A stretch of DNA of 50,636 nucleotides from Gammaproteobacteria bacterium (GTDB taxonomy: Bacteria > Pseudomonadota > Gammaproteobacteria > Chromatiales > Chromatiaceae), in contig SACH01000018.1 in the NCBI GenBank assembly GCA_009928645.1, positions 1 to 50,636 of the forward strand, read 5' to 3'. Positions 45,947-50,636 of the stretch are shown here, piece by piece. The translations under genes and the position numbers were made by a program. The first letter of the stretch is position 1. Every line of letters starts with the position of its first letter. The notes beneath the pieces were generated by a model. It made no database searches. It was not told the origin of the DNA and saw only the letters and a list, made by a program, of their open reading frames with translations.

Positions 45947-45981
45947 AAAGGTCGAAAATGGCAAAAAGCGAGAGGCCCATC

Positions 45982-46428
45982 ATGTCCTTATCTAAATACG
46001 CGCATATGCTGGTGGCGATGGATTTTTCCCCTGAGTCTGAGACCCTCATCGCCCGTGCCGCCCAGTTGCGTGACCAATGCGCGGCGCGCCTGAGCCTGTT
46101 GCATGTGGTGGAGTATCTGCCCATGGCTTATTCCGGCGATCTAGTGCTGCCGGAGGGCTTCGATTTGGAACAGGAACTGCTCGATGTGGCCGCTCGCCAG
46201 ATGACCGCCCTAGGCGAGCGCCTGGGGGTTGAGCAGGAGAACCGCCGGGTCGAGATCGGTAACACGGGCCATACGATCCTGCGGATCGCGGAGGAATTGG
46301 GGGTCGACCTGATCTTGGTCGGCAGTCATGGCCGTCATGGCCTCGCCGCCCTTCTGGGCTCGACGGCGCGCAGCGTTCTCAACGGCGCCCGCTGCGATGT
46401 CCTGGCGGTGCGGGTTCCAGAGGGCTGA
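45982..46428 (+). CDS. Universal stress protein, UspA family
   Basis: A 148-residue USP-fold protein, opening KYAHMLVAMDFSPESETLIARAAQLRD and ending with the nucleotide-binding pattern LILVGSHGRHGLAALLGSTARSVLNGARCDVLAV, so it is probably an ATP-binding or phosphorylatable type. ATG 45982 has GAGAGG eight bases upstream; an in-frame ATG at 45958 would add eight residues. It is divergent from the dioxygenase gene. Close to E. coli UspA in length (144). Confidence 0.92.
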   Translation: MSLSKYAHMLVAMDFSPESETLIARAAQLRDQCAARLSLLHVVEYLPMAYSGDLVLPEGFDLEQELLDVAARQMTALGERLGVEQENRRVEIGNTGHTILRIAEELGVDLILVGSHGRHGLAALLGSTARSVLNGARCDVLAVRVPEG

Positions 46429-46801
46429 AATCGACTGCCACTGTCCCACAGGTCATGTGGCCGATGAGAGGCGGTAAAAAAACCTCTCAAAGGTGATCCG
46501 AAGCTCTTTACCAGCCATGGGATAGCCAGCCTGAGGCGGGGAAGAAACCCTGATTTTTTAACAAGCTCCGGGTAGATGATCCGAATGGTCCCATGGGGCC
46601 TGATGACCGCCTCCCTGCCATCGACTCCGCGATCGAGGCCAGCGGACCCGCGATGTGCTGGGCTATGCAGAGGCAGTGGCTTGATTAACATCATTAATTC
46701 GGAATGACCGGCGAGATTAGAAACAATGGCCCCTGTCTATAGGCAGGGAATGTCCATTGGTCTAAGCTAACCGGCCAAGGTTTTTCTTGCCGGAGGGTGC
46801 C
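46429..46801. other. Gene-free stretch between uspA and the HNH gene
   Basis: No gene is supported. A hairpin TGAGAGG (46465-46471) with CCTCTCA (46483-46489) lies about 40 bases after uspA without a T tract. The rest includes an AT-richer patch (46680-46730) that could hold the promoter of the next gene. Confidence 0.4.
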
Positions 46802-47230
46802 ATGAACGATCCCAGCAATCCCCGACACGCCCGAACGGGCAAGCACATCGATCTCGGCAAGCTCGATCGGGTGGTGGCCCAAGCGCGCCAGACCCGCGAT
46901 GAGCGCGCCGCGGGTTACCGCGACCAGGCTCTCAAGCTCTATCCCTGGGTCTGTGGCCGCTGTGGTCGGGAATTCGATCATCAGAACCTGCGTGAGTTGA
47001 CGGTCCACCATAAGGATATGGACCATGACAACAACCCGCCGGACGGCAACAATTGGGAACTGCTCTGCCTCTATTGCCACGACAACGAGCACCAGAAGTA
47101 CGAAGAGCACCTGGCCGCCATCGCCGCTGGCCGGGCAGGGCCGGGTGGCGCCGGGGCTGCTGGTAACGGCAAGGTCACGACCCACAAGCCCTTTGGGGAT
47201 TTGGCGGCCCTGCTCAAGCGAGGCGATTGA
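46802..47230 (+). CDS. yajD: HNH nuclease family protein, YajD-like
   Basis: A 142-residue cytoplasmic protein with an HNH/zinc-finger fold. CGRC (51-54) and CLYC (89-92) would bind zinc, and the HNH core is LTVHHKDMDHDNNPPDGNNWELLCLYCHDNEH. It matches E. coli YajD through KYEEHLAA, then has an extra Gly/Ala-rich linker and THKPFGDLAALLKR at the end. The cellular role is not known. ATG 46802 is chosen because GGAGG lies six bases upstream; TTG 46787 is also open. Confidence 0.88.
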   Translation: MNDPSNPRHARTGKHIDLGKLDRVVAQARQTRDERAAGYRDQALKLYPWVCGRCGREFDHQNLRELTVHHKDMDHDNNPPDGNNWELLCLYCHDNEHQKYEEHLAAIAAGRAGPGGAGAAGNGKVTTHKPFGDLAALLKRGD

Positions 47231-47390
47231 CTGCTCAAGCCAGGCAATCGGGCCTCCTGGTCATCCCCTCCGGGCGGTGGGCCACCACGTTCCATCGTTC
47301 CACCGTGAAGCGATCCCCTTGACGGGACCTGCCCTGGGCGGCATCCGGCGCCCCGGGCTCACTCTTTCTTTGCCGTAACCATCTGCACCC

Positions 47391-49355
47391 ATGCCATTCC
47401 TCAGCCTGCGTAATGTGTCTCTCGCCTATGGCCAGCCACCCCTCCTGGAGGAGGTAAGCTTCGAACTCGACAAGGGGGAGCGCGCTTGTCTTATCGGTCG
47501 AAACGGGACGGGCAAGTCCACCTTGCTGCGCATCCTGGCCGGGGAGGCGCATCCGGATAGCGGCGAGGTCTGGATGCGGGACGGAACGACCGTCGCCCGC
47601 TTAACCCAGGAGGTGCCGGAGGGTCTGGCGGGACGCGTCTTCGACCTGGTGGCGAGCGGGCTAGGAGAACTGGGCGACCTGGTACGGGAATACCATGACC
47701 TGAGCCACCGGCTTGAAGGGGGGGGGGCAGGGGAGACCGGGCCGGAGGATGCTGGCGATCTCCTTGAACGACTGGCCCAGGTACAACACCAGTTGGAGGC
47801 GGCTGGGGGCTGGGAGATCGAGCAACGTACTGAACGGACTCTCTCCCGCCTGGGCCTGGAGCCTGAGGCTGACTTTGCCAGCCTCTCCGGTGGTCTGCAG
47901 CGACGGGTGCTCCTCGCCCGCGCCCTGGTGCGTGAGCCGGACCTGCTGCTGCTGGACGAGCCCACCAACCACCTCGACATCCAGGCCATCGACTGGCTGG
48001 AGGGCTTTCTGCCCGAATTCGCCGGGGCACTGCTCTTCGTCACTCATGATCGCCTCTTTCTGCGCAGGGTTGCCACGCGCATCCTGGAACTGGATCGGGG
48101 CCGGCTCACCGATTGGCCTGGGGACTACGACAATTATCTCCGTCGCCGCGAGGAGCGACTCCATGCCGAGGCGGTGGCCAATGCCCGTTTCGATCGCAAG
48201 CTCTCCGAGGAGGAGGTGTGGATCCGCCAGGGTATCAAGGCTCGCCGCACCCGCAACGAGGGGCGGGTGCGGGCCCTCAAGGCCCTGCGCGAGGAACGCT
48301 ACCACCGTCGGGAACTCCAGGGCACGGCCCGCCTGCGGCTGGGGGAGGCGGAGCGGTCGGGCAAGCTGGTGGTCGAGGCCGAGGGCGTCAGCTATGGCTG
48401 GGGCGGGGCCCCGGTGGTGCGGGATCTGAACACCCTCATTCTGCGCGGTGACAAGGTGGGCATCATGGGCCCCAACGGGGTCGGCAAAAGTACCTTGCTC
48501 AAGCTGCTGCTGGGGGAACTCGAACCCGAGGTGGGCCGTATCCGTCGTGGCACCAACTTGCAGGTGGCCTACTTTGACCAGCAACGGGCGCAACTCGATG
48601 AGGACAAGACCGTATTGGACAATGTTGCCGGTGGCAGCGAAAAGGTGACCATTGCCGGCCAGAGCCGCCATGTGCTGTCCTATCTCAAGGACTTCCTCTT
48701 CACCCCCGACCGCGCCCGCCAGCCGGTGCGGGCCCTCTCTGGCGGGGAACGCAACCGCCTGCTGCTGGCCCGCCTCTTTACCCAGCCGGCCAACCTGCTG
48801 ATCATGGACGAACCTACCAATGACCTGGATACCGAGACGCTGGAGCTTTTGGAGGAATTGCTACTCAATTTCGAGGGCACCCTGCTCCTGGTCAGCCACG
48901 ATCGCGCCCTGCTCGATGCCGTGGTCACCAGCACTCTGGTCTTCGAGGGCGATGGGCGACTGACCGAGTACGTCGGCGGCTATGAGGACTGGCTGCGCCA
49001 GCAGCCCCCGGTGGTCCCCAAGCCGGCTAACAAGCCGACGAAAACACCGAAGCCGAACCTGGCCGGTGTGGGCAAGGAAGCAATCTCCCCGCTTTCAGGG
49101 CAGGCCACTGGCCAGGTCGCACCGAAGCGCGACAAGTTAGGCTTCAACGAACGGCGGGAACTGGAGGCGCTGCCCGCCCGGATAGAAGTCCTGGAGATGG
49201 AGATTGACTCTCTGCAGACCCGGATGGGGGAGGCATCCTTCTATCAACAGTCAGGAGCGGCCATGGCCCAGACGCGGGAGCGGCTCGCCGCTCTGGAGGT
49301 GGAATTGGCCGCGGCCTACGAGCGCTGGGAGATATTGGAGGCCCGCAAGGGCTAG
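47391..49355 (+). CDS. uup: ABC-F family ATPase, Uup-like
   Basis: A soluble ABC-F protein of 654 residues, a class that acts on ribosomes. Two ATPase domains are intact: first Walker A GRNGTGKS (36-43), signature LSGGLQRRV and LLLLDEPTNHLD; second Walker A GPNGVGKS, signature LSGGERNR and LLIMDEPTNDLD. The linker between them (about 240-320, with EEEVWIRQGIKARRTRNEGRVRAL) and the C-terminal coiled coil after about residue 570 (FNERRELEALPARIEVLEMEIDSLQ) are typical of Uup, which also binds branched DNA. ATG 47391 is used; no strong ribosome site. It is followed by accessory DNA. Confidence 0.93.
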   Translation: MPFLSLRNVSLAYGQPPLLEEVSFELDKGERACLIGRNGTGKSTLLRILAGEAHPDSGEVWMRDGTTVARLTQEVPEGLAGRVFDLVASGLGELGDLVREYHDLSHRLEGGGAGETGPEDAGDLLERLAQVQHQLEAAGGWEIEQRTERTLSRLGLEPEADFASLSGGLQRRVLLARALVREPDLLLLDEPTNHLDIQAIDWLEGFLPEFAGALLFVTHDRLFLRRVATRILELDRGRLTDWPGDYDNYLRRREERLHAEAVANARFDRKLSEEEVWIRQGIKARRTRNEGRVRALKALREERYHRRELQGTARLRLGEAERSGKLVVEAEGVSYGWGGAPVVRDLNTLILRGDKVGIMGPNGVGKSTLLKLLLGELEPEVGRIRRGTNLQVAYFDQQRAQLDEDKTVLDNVAGGSEKVTIAGQSRHVLSYLKDFLFTPDRARQPVRALSGGERNRLLLARLFTQPANLLIMDEPTNDLDTETLELLEELLLNFEGTLLLVSHDRALLDAVVTSTLVFEGDGRLTEYVGGYEDWLRQQPPVVPKPANKPTKTPKPNLAGVGKEAISPLSGQATGQVAPKRDKLGFNERRELEALPARIEVLEMEIDSLQTRMGEASFYQQSGAAMAQTRERLAALEVELAAAYERWEILEARKG

Positions 49356-49569
49356 TCGCTCCTACCTTGGCGCTCCATCTTCAGGGGCTGTCTCATATCT
49401 GGGGGCCACGACCGGCTAAGCCGATGGTGCCAATCGCACTCTCAGCATTCCCCAGAGCCGCTTTCATGAGGTATTGGCGCACTCCTGATGATGTAAGACA
49501 TTGCCAGTGTCTTTCACCCTAAGACATCCTGTGTTCGGTCTTCTGGCCTGCCTGGAGTGGACAAAGCGG

Positions 49570-49968
49570 TTATTTGTCCAGTGAGTATTTGTTGCTGATG
49601 CTTTCAGCAACGGTCGCACCGTCATACATGAAGCGTAAGACACCGGGATTTTCATACAGACCCCAAATGGTTTTTCTCAGCCATTGCTCAGAGCTCAGAG
49701 GTTCTGGATGTCCCTCGCCGGTTTCAATGAATTCGGGTTCCAGTTCGACAAAATAGGGATACCCATTCTCCAGGGCCCATAGGATCGCGTTAAGTATGCA
49801 GATATCAGAGTTTTTCTCAGGATTTTCATATAATTTTTTGCACTTGACTTCAAAAATGTCCTCCGCTAAACGGGTTCTCTCGTATTTGGCAGGCGTGTCA
49901 TCCTGAACGGGTTGTGTCTGACATGACAGCAATAATATACAGATAAACGCGGCAATTATTATTTTCAT
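49570..49968 (-). CDS. Hypothetical lipoprotein, AT-rich
   Basis: A 132-residue protein of unknown function. It starts MKIIIAAFICILLLSCQ, a lipoprotein signal with lipobox LLSC (Cys16). The rest is polar and soluble, with KCKKLYENPEKNSDICILNAILWALENGYPYFVELEPEF; I recognise no family. Base composition is far from its surroundings: the line 49801-49860 has 17 of 60 G or C. That points to recent acquisition. ATG 49968 is preferred over 50019 because it directly begins the signal peptide. The stop lies in the loop of a 7-bp hairpin (GGACAAA/TTTGTCC, 49559-49579). Confidence 0.65.
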   Translation of the reverse strand: MKIIIAAFICILLLSCQTQPVQDDTPAKYERTRLAEDIFEVKCKKLYENPEKNSDICILNAILWALENGYPYFVELEPEFIETGEGHPEPLSSEQWLRKTIWGLYENPGVLRFMYDGATVAESISNKYSLDK

Positions 49969-50102
49969 GACAATGCAATCCAGAGAACTTGTTCTGCTGG
50001 AGAATATTGCAAACTTCATTGGAGCGGTACGTCACAAAACCACCCACTTGTAGCCCGCAACCAACGCGACGCTGCCATCAGCCTCCATGCCGCTGGCTAG
50101 GT

Positions 50103-50477
50103 TCACGGCTCCGTCCCAGCGGCGTGATTGGCACCAGCCGCCTCCGCCAGCACCGCGGCCCGGCCCATTGATTCAGGCTGATCCCACTCGCCTGCGCTGC
50201 TACCAGCGCGGTGCCATGCACCTCGGGGGGATTCGCAGCATCAAATTGCCACTGACCGGTTTCTTGGGTTCGCGGCCGCTGGCGGCGTACTTCTGAAGGT
50301 AGAAATTAATCGCGTTGTGAAAGTCCTGTGACAGTTCCGCCACAGTTCCACCACCGTTCCGCCCTGAAAACGGATGTGCACCGTGGCCGGTAGTCCCAAA
50401 ACCTGACCCACAAACAAGCCGTTACGTTGGTTAAAGACGAGGCGGGCGGTAAATCCGCGGTGGGCCATACTGTTCAT
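50103..50477 (-). pseudogene. hicB-family antitoxin pseudogene, frameshifted
   Basis: Read in pieces, the minus strand encodes a HicB-like antitoxin: MNSMAHRGFTARLVFNQRNG and FVGQVLGLP at the start, then in a second frame AELSQDFHNAINFYLQKYA and KPVSGNLMLRIPP, then in a third EVHGTALVAAQASGISLNQW, then AAVLAEAAG to the stop at 50103-50105. At least three lesions separate the parts: an 11-base partial duplication near 50340-50356, a change in the C6 tract near 50223-50229, and a further shift near 50157-50167. The C-terminal ribbon-helix-helix-like segment is present but out of frame. No hicA toxin is visible upstream. Confidence 0.75.
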
Positions 50478-50551
50478 GGCTTGATTCCTTGGGGGGAAAG
50501 CCATGCCCTGAGTTCTTCAACTCGTTGGGTTCAGACCCCATTAACGCAAAA

Positions 50552-50572
50552 GGCCAGAGGTTTATTCTGGCC
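50552..50572 (-). terminator. Terminator of the minus-strand tRNA
   Basis: GGCCAGA (50552-50558) pairs with TCTGGCC (50566-50572). On the minus strand it is followed by TTTT, and it lies 16 bases after the tRNA 3' end. Confidence 0.7.
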
Positions 50573-50588
50573 TAGACATTTGTTTTTA

Positions 50589-50636
50589 TGGTGGGCCGTC
50601 AGGGATTTGAACCCCGGACCAAGGGATTATGAGTCC
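50589..50636 (-). tRNA. tRNA with CAT anticodon, partial (tRNA-Ile2 or tRNA-Met)
   Basis: The 3' 48 bases of a tRNA run off the window edge. On the minus strand they read from the anticodon arm GGACTCATAATCC through the T arm CGGGGTTCAAATCCCTG to the encoded CCA. The anticodon is CAT. The stretch GACTCATAATCCCTTGGTC resembles the lysidine-modified isoleucine tRNA more than elongator Met; the missing 5' half prevents a firm choice. Confidence 0.85.

Overview
The window is a chromosome segment of a GC-rich gammaproteobacterium. Gene content and order (bamD/rluD divergent pair, tig-clpP-clpX-lon-hupB-tRNAs-ppiD, mutY-yggX downstream of asmA) fit a member of the Chromatiales or a close relative. 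That placement is an inference from gene order and protein resemblance. No photosynthesis or sulfur-oxidation gene is present to confirm it.

Layout. 1-2.5 kb: the 3' end of pyruvate phosphate dikinase, htpX (minus) and a tRNA-Ala/tRNA-Glu pair. 2.6-11.7 kb: glnB, bamD (minus), rluD, pgeF with an unusual coding minisatellite, an ACT-domain regulator, a peptide deformylase, the periplasmic protease prc and gshA. 12-19.2 kb: a TRAP transporter (dctPQM), then indolepyruvate ferredoxin oxidoreductase iorAB coupled to paaK. Together these look like an aryl-acid uptake and activation module. 19.3-22.9 kb: an AT-richer three-gene island encoding an EEP hydrolase, a SbmA/YddA-type ABC protein with a degenerate ATPase domain, and a GH5 exo-1,3-beta-glucanase-like enzyme without a signal peptide. 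23-28.7 kb, all minus: fetB, fetA, trmB, thiG, a KefB/C-type antiporter and thiS. 28.9-35.2 kb: long-chain acyl-CoA synthetase, tRNA-Gly, asmA, mutY, yggX, tRNA-Phe. 35.6-44.8 kb: the protein quality-control block tig-clpP-clpX-lon-hupB-tRNA-Val-tRNA-Asp-ppiD. 45-49.4 kb: a TauD-like dioxygenase (minus), a universal stress protein, a YajD-like HNH protein and an ABC-F ATPase. 49.4 kb to the end is accessory: a very AT-rich lipoprotein, a hicB pseudogene with several frameshifts, and a partial CAU-anticodon tRNA at the edge.

Repeats are a second theme. One intergenic element of about 112-121 bp, with imperfect terminal inverted repeats and a C-rich/G-rich hairpin core, occurs four times. A second palindromic element occurs twice. 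Degenerate tandem minisatellites with 9-, 12- and 33-bp units sit at or inside gene ends (pgeF, downstream of pgeF, trmB, upstream of thiG, clpP/clpX).

The best candidate for an undescribed system is the 19.3-22.9 kb island. Its transporter-like protein has lost key Walker A, Q-loop, signature, Walker B and H-loop residues while its two partner enzymes keep their catalytic residues. This recalls proton-driven SbmA, which has no ATPase domain. Antisense open frames of several hundred codons opposite GC-rich genes were treated as shadows.
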